Of a DNA stretch of 64,000 bases, positions 9,268 to 17,825 are shown in pieces. The stretch is from Rubripirellula tenax (GTDB lineage: Bacteria; Planctomycetota; Planctomycetia; Pirellulales; Pirellulaceae), in assembly GCF_007860125.1 (NCBI RefSeq), contig NZ_SJPW01000001.1, positions 892,104 to 956,103 of the forward strand. The letters run 5' to 3'. The first letter of the stretch is position 1. Each line of letters starts with the position of its first letter. The notes below the pieces were generated by a model. It was not told where the DNA came from. It saw only the letters and a program-made list of their open reading frames with translations, and searched no databases. The translations under genes and the position numbers were made by a program.

Positions 9268-9989
9268 CCGTTTGGACGATGACGCGAAAGAGGAATTCGC
9301 CGACTTCGGCGGTGGATTTTTCACACATCCACATGGATTTGCTGGCGGGACGATCGATTGATTCGATTCGATCTTTGCCGTTGGGCGACGGCGCGATTGA
9401 CGACCACTTCGAAGTGTCATTGGACGATCGCGACTCGAATACAAAGCGGATCGTTTTGCGTGGTGACTTCACAGACTTTCACCATATCGGCGCGCATTTG
9501 TCGGCCGGCGAGATTTGGGTGGATGGCAACGCAGGTGACCATTTGGGCGCTGCGGCGGACGGGAAACGCGTGGGGATGTTGGGGGGACGGATCACGGTCA
9601 CCGGGAATGCAGGCGACCACCTCGGCCATCGAATGCGTCGCGGCGAGATCTGGGTCGCGGGGGACGTGGGGCGTTTCGCGGCGGCGAGCATGATTGCCGG
9701 AACGATCGTGGTGGCGGGACGCCTGTCCACCGATGCGGCCATTGGGATGCGACGGGGCAGCCTGTTGGTCAACGAAATGCCGACGTTGGCGGACGGACGT
9801 TTTACCGCAGCGCTCGAAAGGGAATACTTGATCGCCTCGCTAATCGACTCGCCACAGGCATCGCCAAACAACGCAGCCCCCCAAGCCGATTTTGGTTCGA
9901 TGTGGGACCGTTTTCGGCACAAACGCGTCTTGGTGCGTCGAGGCGATCGCGCGGTCCAAGGACAAGGTGAAATAGTTTCGCCCCTATGA
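9264..9989 (+). CDS. fhcC: Formylmethanofuran dehydrogenase / formyltransferase-hydrolase subunit C
   Basis: A 241-residue protein with the right-handed repeat fold shared by FmdC/FhcC and the C-terminal domain of glutamate synthase. Glycine repeats are clear between residues about 75 and 165: ISAGEIWVDGNAGDHLGA-type units, then GGRITVTGNAGDHLGH, RGEIWVAGDVG and GTIVVAGRL. In the complex it is structural, holding the other subunits. It is the last gene of the operon; no fourth subunit gene (fhcB) lies on either side. A C-terminal stretch (MWDRFRHKRVLVRRG) is typical of bacterial forms. Confidence 0.93.
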   Translation: MTVWTMTRKRNSPTSAVDFSHIHMDLLAGRSIDSIRSLPLGDGAIDDHFEVSLDDRDSNTKRIVLRGDFTDFHHIGAHLSAGEIWVDGNAGDHLGAAADGKRVGMLGGRITVTGNAGDHLGHRMRRGEIWVAGDVGRFAAASMIAGTIVVAGRLSTDAAIGMRRGSLLVNEMPTLADGRFTAALEREYLIASLIDSPQASPNNAAPQADFGSMWDRFRHKRVLVRRGDRAVQGQGEIVSPL

Positions 9990-10264
9990 ACTTGGTTTCC
10001 CTGGTCCCCAGCGGGTGGTTCGATCTTCCCGTTGGACACAAACGCCCAACGGACATTCAACGATAGAGTCGGAATTCACTTCCAAAGGGACATATCCAAG
10101 GCAACTTTGCGCAGATCTATCTGGGCGAGAATGCTACTATCCGCGTAAACTACCCCTTGTCGAGGCGACTGAGTCTGCTTTCAACGCCCATTTCAATGTG
10201 ACGCTCAGCATCTTTCACAGTGCGGCTTCACACCTTCCACACGACATGAGTCAACTTCCTCACT

Positions 10265-11383
10265 ATGAAAAATCGAACGCTCCTTTCTGCAATGTTGGTC
10301 GCTGCCGTTTCTTGGACTGCGATTTCATCGAACAACGCTGACGCGAAAGATCTGGGGATTGGCTCGAAGGCGCCCGCAATCGATGTCGAGCATTGGTTGG
10401 AAGTCGGCAAGAAAGAAGCCGCCAAGGTGACGACGTTCGATGAAGGCAAAATCTACGTCATCGAGTTTTGGGCCACCTGGTGCGGCCCGTGTATCGGCAG
10501 CATGCCGCACTTGGCCGAATTGCAAAACGAATACCGCGACCAGGGCGTTCGCATCGTCAGCATCTCGGATGAAACCATTGACGAAGTCAAAGATCTACTC
10601 GGCAAAGAACATCCCGATTCTGGAAAGACTTTCGCTGAAGTCACGTCGGCTTATTCGTTGACCACAGACCCAGATCGATCGGTCTATGAAGACTACATGG
10701 AAGCGTCCGATCAACAAGGCATTCCAACCGCGTTCATCGTCGGCAAGACTGGTTTGATCGAGTGGATCGGACACCCCGGAAACATGGACGAACCACTCGA
10801 AGCCGTGGTCAAGGATTCATGGGACCGCGAAGCGTTCAAGCTAGAGCTGAAGGCACAAGAAGAGCTGCAAGAAAACATGGTGAAGGTTGACGAACTTGCT
10901 AGCGAAGGAAAGTTCGACGAAGCGATCAAGTTTACCGAAACGCAAATCGAATCGGCGGCCAATGAGATGATGAAAGATCATTGGGGTTCTATTCGCCACA
11001 GCTTGAAGTTGTCGTCGGACAAGTTGGATGATGAAACACTTGCGTTCTATCGCGAGCAGATTGGTGAAATGAAAGGTGACCTCGGCGGTCTGATCCGATT
11101 CTCTTATGCGATCATTGGCGTCGCCCAAGACGGTCGAAATATCGGACCCTTGGCTAGTGAAGCCGTGAAGGCGCTCGAGGGCGAATCGAAAGATGTCGCC
11201 AAGGAAGCACAAGCGACTTACCTCAGCACGATCGCGATGCTGCATATGGCGGACGGCAAGGGCGATGCAGCGATCGCCACGATGGAAAAAGCAGTGGAGG
11301 CCGCCGACGTTCGTCAAAAGCGACGGTTGACGCCAATGCTAGAAGAGTTCAAGAAAATCAAAGCCGACGAAGAATCCAAGTAG
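10265..11383 (+). CDS. TlpA-like thioredoxin-domain protein, exported
   Basis: A 372-residue protein with a signal peptide (residues 1-27, MKNRTLLSAMLVAAVSWTAI, cut near NADA). A thioredoxin fold follows with WCGPC at residues 72-76 in FWATWCGPCIGSMPHL and a cis-proline loop in QGIPTAFIVG. The last 190 residues are helical and acidic, with a pattern like TPR units (EAIKFTETQIESAANEMMKD, ATYLSTIAMLHMADGKGDAA). Such proteins act as thiol-disulfide reductants in the periplasm; the helical part may bind a client. It stands alone after a 275-base gap and before the metal permease gene. Confidence 0.87.
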   Translation: MKNRTLLSAMLVAAVSWTAISSNNADAKDLGIGSKAPAIDVEHWLEVGKKEAAKVTTFDEGKIYVIEFWATWCGPCIGSMPHLAELQNEYRDQGVRIVSISDETIDEVKDLLGKEHPDSGKTFAEVTSAYSLTTDPDRSVYEDYMEASDQQGIPTAFIVGKTGLIEWIGHPGNMDEPLEAVVKDSWDREAFKLELKAQEELQENMVKVDELASEGKFDEAIKFTETQIESAANEMMKDHWGSIRHSLKLSSDKLDDETLAFYREQIGEMKGDLGGLIRFSYAIIGVAQDGRNIGPLASEAVKALEGESKDVAKEAQATYLSTIAMLHMADGKGDAAIATMEKAVEAADVRQKRRLTPMLEEFKKIKADEESK

Positions 11384-11425
11384 CTTCGGCAATCTATCGC
11401 CAACGTCCGCATCGCCGCGTCACGC

Positions 11426-12328
11426 ATGTCACTTTTCGATACCGTCTTTGCCTACAACACTCTCGTCGTACTGGCGGGAACGATGTTGCTTGGTGTCGCC
11501 GCGGGGATCACGGGAACGTTCCTGTTGCTTCGCGGACGTGCGCTTGCCGGTGATGTGATCGGGCACGCCGCGTTGCCCGGTGTGGCGATCGCGTTCTTGG
11601 TGTATTCGATGGTCGCGCCCGGCGCGGGCAAGAGTCTGCCCGTGATGTTGTTGGGCGGCGCGATCAGCAGCGGACTGGGAATGCTCTCGGTACTTTGGCT
11701 GCGCCGTGTCGCACGCTTGCCCGAAGACGCGGTGCTTGCGATCGTGCTGAGCACGTTCTTTGGCGCGGGTGTCGTTATCATGCCCATCGTCCAAGCGTCG
11801 CCGACGGGCAGCCAAGCCGGGTTGCCCGGATTCATTTTCGGACAAGCCGCGTCGATCCGCCAAGCCGACGTGATGCTGCTTGGTTCCATCGCGATCGTGA
11901 CCATCGTGACGGCCATGATGCTGTTGAAAGAATGGACGTTGATGTGTTTCGACGAAGGGCTGGCTACCGTTCTTGGATATCCCGTTCGTTTGTTGGACCT
12001 GTTATTGATGTCGCTGGTGGTCGCCGTTTGCGTCGCCGGCATGCAATCGGTGGGTCTGCTGCTGATCGTTGCGCTACTGATCATTCCGGCAAGTGCGGCG
12101 CGGTACTGGTCGGATTCGATCCGCCCCAACATTTGGATCTCGGCCGCAATCGGGGCGATCTCGGCTGGGCTGGGATCGCTGGCCAGTGCGATTGTGCCAA
12201 AGTTGAGTACCGGGGCGATCATCGTCGTCGTCGCGGCAGCAATGTTGGCGTTCAGTGTTGTCGTTGGTCGCCGGCACGGATGGCTGGTCACGCGGTGGTC
12301 GGGTCGACAGGACTTGCCAAGCATCTAA
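11426..12328 (+). CDS. Metal (Mn/Zn) ABC transporter permease
   Basis: A 300-residue polytopic membrane protein with about eight hydrophobic helices and the ABC-3 family signature: LRGRALAGDVIGHAALPGVAIAF, LLIVALLIIPASAARYWSD and CVAGMQSVGLLLI. It belongs to the ZnuB/MntB/TroC group that imports Mn(II) or Zn(II). Its natural partners, an ATPase and a binding protein, are encoded on the other strand near 18.6-20.4 kb, so this permease is separated from them by about 6.3 kb containing miaA, DUF1501/DUF1553 and a PHP-like gene. Only one permease gene is present, so it would work as a homodimer. The ATG at 11426 follows the thioredoxin-like gene by 42 bases. Confidence 0.92.
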   Translation: MSLFDTVFAYNTLVVLAGTMLLGVAAGITGTFLLLRGRALAGDVIGHAALPGVAIAFLVYSMVAPGAGKSLPVMLLGGAISSGLGMLSVLWLRRVARLPEDAVLAIVLSTFFGAGVVIMPIVQASPTGSQAGLPGFIFGQAASIRQADVMLLGSIAIVTIVTAMMLLKEWTLMCFDEGLATVLGYPVRLLDLLLMSLVVAVCVAGMQSVGLLLIVALLIIPASAARYWSDSIRPNIWISAAIGAISAGLGSLASAIVPKLSTGAIIVVVAAAMLAFSVVVGRRHGWLVTRWSGRQDLPSI

Positions 12329-12393
12329 AATTGTCGAACGCGTCGGTCGAACGAAGGTGACGACGTTTGTATTTTGGATGAAGCCCCATCGAC

Positions 12394-13377
12394 ATGCCCG
12401 CACACTGTTTCGAATCGCTCGCCGCCCAAGCCATCGTGTTGGCGGGCCCGACGGCGTCTGGAAAAAGTGCACTTGGTATCGAACTGGCTCGGCTGGTCAA
12501 CGGCGAAATACTGTCTCTTGATTCGATTGCTGTTTACCGCGGCATGGATATCGGCACGGCGAAACCAACGGCGGCGGAACAGAGTGCGGTGCCGCATCAT
12601 TTGATCGACTTGGTCGAGCCGACCGAGGAGTTCAGCGTCGTTCGATATTTGCGGGCCGCGCATGCGGCAGTCGCGGATGTCCGCAGTCGCGGTCGAACTC
12701 CGATCTTTGTCGGCGGGACGCCGATGTTCTTGAAGGGGGTTCTTCGTGGCTTCGATCCGGGACCGCCTGCGGACTGGGAATTTCGTGAAGCGGTCGAAGC
12801 CGACTTGCAAGCTCATGGCGTCGATGCGCTACGCGACCGTTTGCAGCAAGTCGATCCATTGGCGGCCCACCGAATCGGCAAGAACGACGCACGAAGAATG
12901 ATCCGTGCGCTTGAGGTGGCACGGTCGACTGGACAACCGATCAGCCATCGGCAAATCCAATTCGACCGCCCCATCGCAGCATCCAAGTGCCGAGTGGTCG
13001 CGCTCGGATGGCCGCGGAAGATGCTACACGAGCGCATTGCCGCCCGTGTCGAAGCGATGTTCTGTGGCGGGCTGGTCGCCGAGGTGCAAGGACTGCTCGA
13101 CCGACACGACGAACTTTCCCGGACCGCGGCGCAGGCCGTAGGGTACCGTGAAGTCATCGACCATTTGAAGCGAGGCACTCGCATCGAAGAAACGATCACC
13201 TATGTGGCAACGCACACGCGTCAATTGGCAAAGCGTCAAGAATCATGGTACCGATCGTTCAGTGAAATTCGCCGAATCGAGGTCGACGAATCCTTCGACG
13301 TCGTCGGCGTTGCGAATCGAATCGTGGATCAGTTTGCAGAACAATCCGACCAAGCAAACCGTCGCAAATCGAGCTAA
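12394..13377 (+). CDS. miaA: tRNA dimethylallyltransferase
   Basis: A 327-residue enzyme adding an isopentenyl group to A37 of tRNAs reading codons that start with U. The P-loop GPTASGKS lies at residues 18-25, followed by the family blocks EILSLDSIAVYRGMDIGTAKP, PHHLIDLVEP, FSVVRYLRAAHAA and FVGGTPMFLKGVLRG. The C-terminal TAAQAVGYREVIDHLKRG and RQLAKRQESWYR are also MiaA features (the usual RQ-x-TWFR reads RQ-ESWYR). Its stop TAA overlaps the stop of the convergent DUF1501 gene (shared ctaa), so no terminator fits between them. Confidence 0.96.
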   Translation: MPAHCFESLAAQAIVLAGPTASGKSALGIELARLVNGEILSLDSIAVYRGMDIGTAKPTAAEQSAVPHHLIDLVEPTEEFSVVRYLRAAHAAVADVRSRGRTPIFVGGTPMFLKGVLRGFDPGPPADWEFREAVEADLQAHGVDALRDRLQQVDPLAAHRIGKNDARRMIRALEVARSTGQPISHRQIQFDRPIAASKCRVVALGWPRKMLHERIAARVEAMFCGGLVAEVQGLLDRHDELSRTAAQAVGYREVIDHLKRGTRIEETITYVATHTRQLAKRQESWYRSFSEIRRIEVDESFDVVGVANRIVDQFAEQSDQANRRKSS

Positions 13378-14813
13378 GCCAAGACTTCGTCCACGACACG
13401 GCCGTGGACGTCGGTCAATCGAAAATCGCGGCCGGCGTAGGGATACGTCAATCGTTTGTGGTCGTAGCCCATCAATCGCAGCACCGTCGCGTGCAGGTCG
13501 TGAACATGGACGCGATTCTCGACCGCCTTGAATCCAAGTTCGTCGGTCGCGCCGACCGCTTGGCCTCCTTTGACGCCACCACCGGCAAGCCAGCATGTGA
13601 ACCCATAGTGGTTGTGATCGCGACCGTTCATTTTGCCTTGGTTGGATCCCTCTTTGGGCATCTCGACGACCGGAGTCCGCCCGAATTCGCCACCCCACAT
13701 CACCAACGTCTCGTCCAGAATCCCGATGCGTTTCAAATCGGTCAGCAACGCGCCGATTGCCCGGTCGACCGTTTCGGCATTCTTGCGATGACGGACTTCA
13801 AGGTCGTCGTGGTCGTCCCACGGTTGGCCGGCGCCGGTGTAGAGTTGTACGAACCGAACGCCGCGTTCCACCAATCGGCGGGCGATCAATGCTTGCCTTG
13901 CAAACGCGCCTCCGCCGTACAACAAACGCGTCTGGGCGGTTTCTCGCGATACGTCAAACGCATCGGCGGCTTCGCTTTGCATTCGATAGGCCAGCTCGAA
14001 TGATTCAATGCGCGACTCCAACTTGGCGTCGGCACCGCGGTGCGCCGCGTGAGCCCGGTTCAAGCGGGCCAACAGATCCAATTGTTCGCGTTGATCGTGC
14101 GGCGCGACGCCACGACTTTGGATGTGATCGATCAACTGCTCGACGCGTTCGCCCGCGGTATCGACGTAGGTCGCTTGGTACTTCCCCGGCAGAAAACCGT
14201 TCTGCCAATTCTGGGATTCTTTGATCGGATAACCGCCCGGGCACATTGCAACGAACGCCGGCAAGTTCTCGTTCTCGCTTCCCAAACCGTACGTCAGCCA
14301 CGACCCCATACTGGGACGCACCAATCTTGATTCGCCCGTGTTCATCAACATCAGTGACGGTTCGTGATTGGGTACGTCGGCATGCATGCTGCGAATGACG
14401 CAGATATCGTCCATGTGCTGTGCCGTGTGCGAGAACAACTCGCTGACCGGCAACCCGCACTCGCCATAGTTTTGAAACTTGTACGGCGAAGCCAGCACCG
14501 CGCCCGTCGGACGTTCGGTCTTCAAGTTTTCCATCGGAGCCGATTTACCATTCAATCTGGCTAGCTCCGGCTTCGGATCGAATGTGTCCACTTGGCTGGG
14601 GCCGCCATTCATGAACAAGTGGATGACGTGCTTGGCTTTGGTGGGATAGTGAATGGGCACTGCCCCGATGGCCAAGGTCGACGCAGAATCCGCGGCCGAT
14701 GCTTCGCGACCGACCAAATCGAAAAGTGCCAACGAACCGAAACCCACACCGCAATCGCGCAGCATCTCGCGACGTGTTGTTGGCTGCGGAAAAAGGGATT
14801 CACTTGGATGCAT
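13374..14813 (-). CDS. DUF1501 domain-containing protein (Tat-exported)
   Basis: A 479-residue protein of the planctomycete DUF1501 family, which has a sulfatase/alkaline-phosphatase-like fold. The ATG at 14813 gives a twin-arginine-like leader (TTRREMLRDCGVGFGSLALFDLVG). Typical blocks are VIHLFMNGGPSQVDTFDPKP, HADVPNHEPSLMLMNTG, MGSWLTYGLGSENENLPAFV, RGVRFVQLYTG, DHDDLE and LVMWGGEFGRTP. A longer frame reaches a GTG-type start at 14831 but would overlap the upstream gene. It is transcribed directly after the DUF1553 gene, the usual pairing, with seven bases between them. Members are thought to work with the PSD1 partner on extracellular polymers; the reaction is unknown. Confidence 0.9.
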   Translation of the reverse strand: MHPSESLFPQPTTRREMLRDCGVGFGSLALFDLVGREASAADSASTLAIGAVPIHYPTKAKHVIHLFMNGGPSQVDTFDPKPELARLNGKSAPMENLKTERPTGAVLASPYKFQNYGECGLPVSELFSHTAQHMDDICVIRSMHADVPNHEPSLMLMNTGESRLVRPSMGSWLTYGLGSENENLPAFVAMCPGGYPIKESQNWQNGFLPGKYQATYVDTAGERVEQLIDHIQSRGVAPHDQREQLDLLARLNRAHAAHRGADAKLESRIESFELAYRMQSEAADAFDVSRETAQTRLLYGGGAFARQALIARRLVERGVRFVQLYTGAGQPWDDHDDLEVRHRKNAETVDRAIGALLTDLKRIGILDETLVMWGGEFGRTPVVEMPKEGSNQGKMNGRDHNHYGFTCWLAGGGVKGGQAVGATDELGFKAVENRVHVHDLHATVLRLMGYDHKRLTYPYAGRDFRLTDVHGRVVDEVLA

Positions 14814-14820
14814 AATCGGG

Positions 14821-17496
14821 TCAATCCACAAACGCGAATTCGTTGCTCATCATCAACACATGAGCCAACTGGGCCCATCGGTTGAGCGGCTGATCGCCGG
14901 TTACCGATTGCGGCCCCATGAAGTCTCGTGCCGTGTTGGTTTCCAGGATCTCTCCACTAACGCCGCTCAATTGAACCGTCATTCGCAAAAAGAACGAATC
15001 CGACGTATCGCTCGGGCCAGGGCTGACCGCCAAATCGATCGTCTGACCCGCTTTGACGCGCCCGGTGATCGGTCCCACCGGACGTTGGTTCCCCTTTTCG
15101 GTCGCGAAGAACTTGCGTTTTCCGCCGATCCAGATCCCGACCTGGATTCCGTCGCCATTGTCGTTGTCGCGATGACCGACTTGTCCGCGAACCTTCACAA
15201 TCGCATCCACAGGCGACGTCAACCGCCTTACCACGGCCAGGTCCGACGGTCGCGGCGAATGGCCGTTTTCGCGATCCAAAAAAGCGTACCCGCTTGGCGA
15301 TGTATCTGGGAACGTCGGTGAAGTTTGCCAACGGTCACCGGTGAAATGGGTGAACGGCTGAAACTCGGTGACGGATTGATCGCCATCGACACGTGCGACG
15401 CCGTAGCTCCACATCGATCGCGGATCCATCGAAGGTCCCAACGGTGATGCGGGTGTCTTCAGAAACTCGATCGCCATCGTCGTTTCGTAATCCGACGGAG
15501 ACCTACGCAGCACGCGTCGAAACAACGATTCGATTCGTTCGTTCATGGATGCGTTGTCGATTCCGACATTCGCCGCAGATGCAGTTTGGCGCGCCAAGTC
15601 CAGCACTTGCGGGCTGTTCATCAGAAACAGGGCTTGTTGGGGGACGGTCGTGAAGTAACGCTGCGGCGAATGGGTATCGGGGCTGGCGAAGTCAAACGTC
15701 CGAAACAACGCCGGCAAGTTTTGTCGATCGATCATCGCGTAGATCGTTCGACGGGGAGTGGGCGTCGGCAACGTGATCTCAAGCGGCGGGCCGCCGAGGC
15801 GTGCGTCCAACGATCCGGCAACGTATAGCAGCGAGTCCCGCAGTGACTCGAAATCGAGTCGCCGTCGGTTGCCTCTCGCGAGCCAGCGATTGTCGGGATC
15901 GGCGGCGATGGTCGGGGCATCGGTTGCCGATGATTGACGATAGATCCGCGTGGACACGATGCGGCGAACGGTTCGCTTGATGCTGAAGTGCTCGACGAAA
16001 TCGGAGGCAAGCTCGTCCAGTACTTCGGGGACAGCGGGTCGTTGCGTTCGAAAGCCAAAGTCGCTTGGCGAATCCACCAGCGGCTTGCCGATCAAATGTC
16101 CCCACAATCGGTTGACCATCACACGAGCGGTCAACGGGTTATCGCGTGCAACGATTCGCTGGGCCAATTCCCATCGACCACTGCCATCGGTGAAACGCGG
16201 CTCGTTTGGTTTCTGCAATGAGGTCAGGAACTGGCGAGGTGCCAGCGGCCCGTTGTTTCCGGCTTGACCGCGAATCAGAACCGGTTGGTCCCCAACTTTC
16301 GCTTTGTCGGTCATCATCAACGGGCTAGCACCATCGTCGGGTTGCCGGCTGCTGGCCAAGACACCGAACAGCGAATAGTAGTCGGTCGTCGGAATCGGGT
16401 CGAATTTGTGATCGTGGCAACGAGCGCACGTGACGGTCAAACCGAGCAGCCCGCGAGTGATCACGTCGATGCGGTCATCGGTGACGTCGAGGCCGTTGAT
16501 GAATTTTCGACCGAGCGTCAAGAATCCCATCGCATCAAGGTTCCCATCGGCGTTGTTGGGATCCGTTCGGTCGCCGGCCAATTGGTGTTCTATCATGCGA
16601 TCGTAAGGCATATCGCTTGCCACTGCGGCGATCACCCAATCGCGATAGCGCTCGCTGCCTTTGATGCGGCGTTCTTTACCGCCAAAGTCGTATCCGACGG
16701 TATCGGCATAGCGAGCCACATCCAACCATAGCCGCCCCAATCGCTCGGCGAACGCGGGACTGGCCAACAGTTCGTCGACCAAACGCATGTATCGATCGGG
16801 CCGCTCGGATTGTTGGTATTCGGTGATCTGCTGGGCGGTGGGTGGCAACCCCGTCAGATCAAAATGCAAACGCCGAACCAAGTCACTATCGTCGGCTTGC
16901 CGGATCACATCGACGCCTGCGGACTTAGCCGATCGCCTGGCCCACGCATCGAGGACATCGCGATCACTCGAAGCTCCATCGATAGCTCCGCGAGGTGCAT
17001 CGGGATGCACCGGAGCGACAAACGCCCAGTGGGTTTTCGGATCACGATCCATCGGCGACGTCGCAGCTACGGTCGACGTTGCCTGGCGAGGATCAGCGGC
17101 TCCGCTTGCGATCCAATGCCGCAGTATTTCGATGGCGTCGTCGCTAAGCTTGCCCGCGGGCGGCATTTGCATTTCGGGATTGTCGTACGCCACGACCTTG
17201 ATCAGCAAACTGTTCTCCGCATCGCCGGGCACCAACGCAGCACCGTGAAGGCCGCCGATTCGCATTCCGACCGCCGAATCAATCAAGAACTGCCCCGCCG
17301 ATTCACCCGTTTCGGCGCTGTGGCATTCGTAACAGTGATCGACCAGTAAGGGACGAACCTTGGACTCAAAGAAATCGACACCGTCGTCCGCGACGACTCG
17401 CGGACCGACGAAAGCGACGATCAGCATCGAAACGATCTGCAGGGACGCCCATGATGGTGAAGGGCGAATAGCGACGCAATGAGAACGAACAGGCAT
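14821..17496 (-). CDS. PSD1/DUF1549-DUF1553 planctomycete cytochrome c protein
   Basis: An 891-residue exported protein. After a signal-like segment (SLQIVSMLIVAFVG) comes the planctomycete cytochrome C domain with haem-binding CYECH at residues 55-59 in LLVDHCYECHSAETGE. DUF1549 follows (RRLHFDLTGLPPTAQQITEY, DEL-LASPAFAERLGRLWLDVARYADTVGYDF), including a second CxxCH in TVTCARCHDHKFDPIPTTDYY. DUF1553 comes next (LTARVMVNRLWGHLIGKPLV, RRLDFESLRDSLLYVAGSLD). An unusual jelly-roll-like insertion near residues 710-850 (VDAIVKVRGQVGHRDNDNGD) precedes the last RWAQLAHVLMMSNEFAFVD block. The ATG at 17496 was chosen over a start at 17592. The neighbour DUF1501 gene is co-transcribed. Confidence 0.92.
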   Translation of the reverse strand: MPVRSHCVAIRPSPSWASLQIVSMLIVAFVGPRVVADDGVDFFESKVRPLLVDHCYECHSAETGESAGQFLIDSAVGMRIGGLHGAALVPGDAENSLLIKVVAYDNPEMQMPPAGKLSDDAIEILRHWIASGAADPRQATSTVAATSPMDRDPKTHWAFVAPVHPDAPRGAIDGASSDRDVLDAWARRSAKSAGVDVIRQADDSDLVRRLHFDLTGLPPTAQQITEYQQSERPDRYMRLVDELLASPAFAERLGRLWLDVARYADTVGYDFGGKERRIKGSERYRDWVIAAVASDMPYDRMIEHQLAGDRTDPNNADGNLDAMGFLTLGRKFINGLDVTDDRIDVITRGLLGLTVTCARCHDHKFDPIPTTDYYSLFGVLASSRQPDDGASPLMMTDKAKVGDQPVLIRGQAGNNGPLAPRQFLTSLQKPNEPRFTDGSGRWELAQRIVARDNPLTARVMVNRLWGHLIGKPLVDSPSDFGFRTQRPAVPEVLDELASDFVEHFSIKRTVRRIVSTRIYRQSSATDAPTIAADPDNRWLARGNRRRLDFESLRDSLLYVAGSLDARLGGPPLEITLPTPTPRRTIYAMIDRQNLPALFRTFDFASPDTHSPQRYFTTVPQQALFLMNSPQVLDLARQTASAANVGIDNASMNERIESLFRRVLRRSPSDYETTMAIEFLKTPASPLGPSMDPRSMWSYGVARVDGDQSVTEFQPFTHFTGDRWQTSPTFPDTSPSGYAFLDRENGHSPRPSDLAVVRRLTSPVDAIVKVRGQVGHRDNDNGDGIQVGIWIGGKRKFFATEKGNQRPVGPITGRVKAGQTIDLAVSPGPSDTSDSFFLRMTVQLSGVSGEILETNTARDFMGPQSVTGDQPLNRWAQLAHVLMMSNEFAFVD

Positions 17497-17825
17497 GAAC
17501 AGCGGCTTGAAACGCGGGGAAAGCGATTGCTGTCGAATGAGGCGGGGATGCCTTGTGAACTTGCAATTGGAAGCAATGTCATCGGGGCACAAGCTTCATT
17601 GTAGCTAGCCGGCACCCGTTCATGAAGACTTGGAAAAAATCCGAATTGCCACCGAGGGGGCGGGATTCGCCCAAAGAACTCCAGCGACGGCATGGATATC
17701 GCGTTGCCGGCTCGATCTGGGCGAGTGGATGGGATGGTACAGACTTTTGGCCCGGACATTGCAATGCACCCTTCCGATGCGACATGCAATTTCGCCGTCG
17801 CTCGGTCACGCCAGGAGTCGCCAGA
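17497..17825. other. Intergenic region between divergent genes
   Basis: About 330 bases separate the DUF1553 gene from the PHP-like gene. It must hold two divergent promoters. I see no repeat, hairpin or RNA gene; the plus-strand frame that runs through it from 17622 lacks protein-like composition before 17826. An AGGAG at 17813-17817 lies eight bases before the ATG at 17826. Confidence 0.6.
17813..17817 (+). promoter_or_regulatory. Shine-Dalgarno site deciding the start at 17826
   Basis: AGGAG eight bases upstream of the ATG at 17826. A clear ribosome binding site is not common in this window, so it favours 17826 over the upstream in-frame start at 17622. Confidence 0.6.

Noticed and set aside
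9990-10264. Possible small gene between fhcC and the thioredoxin-like gene
   Set aside because: A 108-codon ORF (10015-10341) overlaps the signal peptide of the thioredoxin-like gene and has no credible composition.
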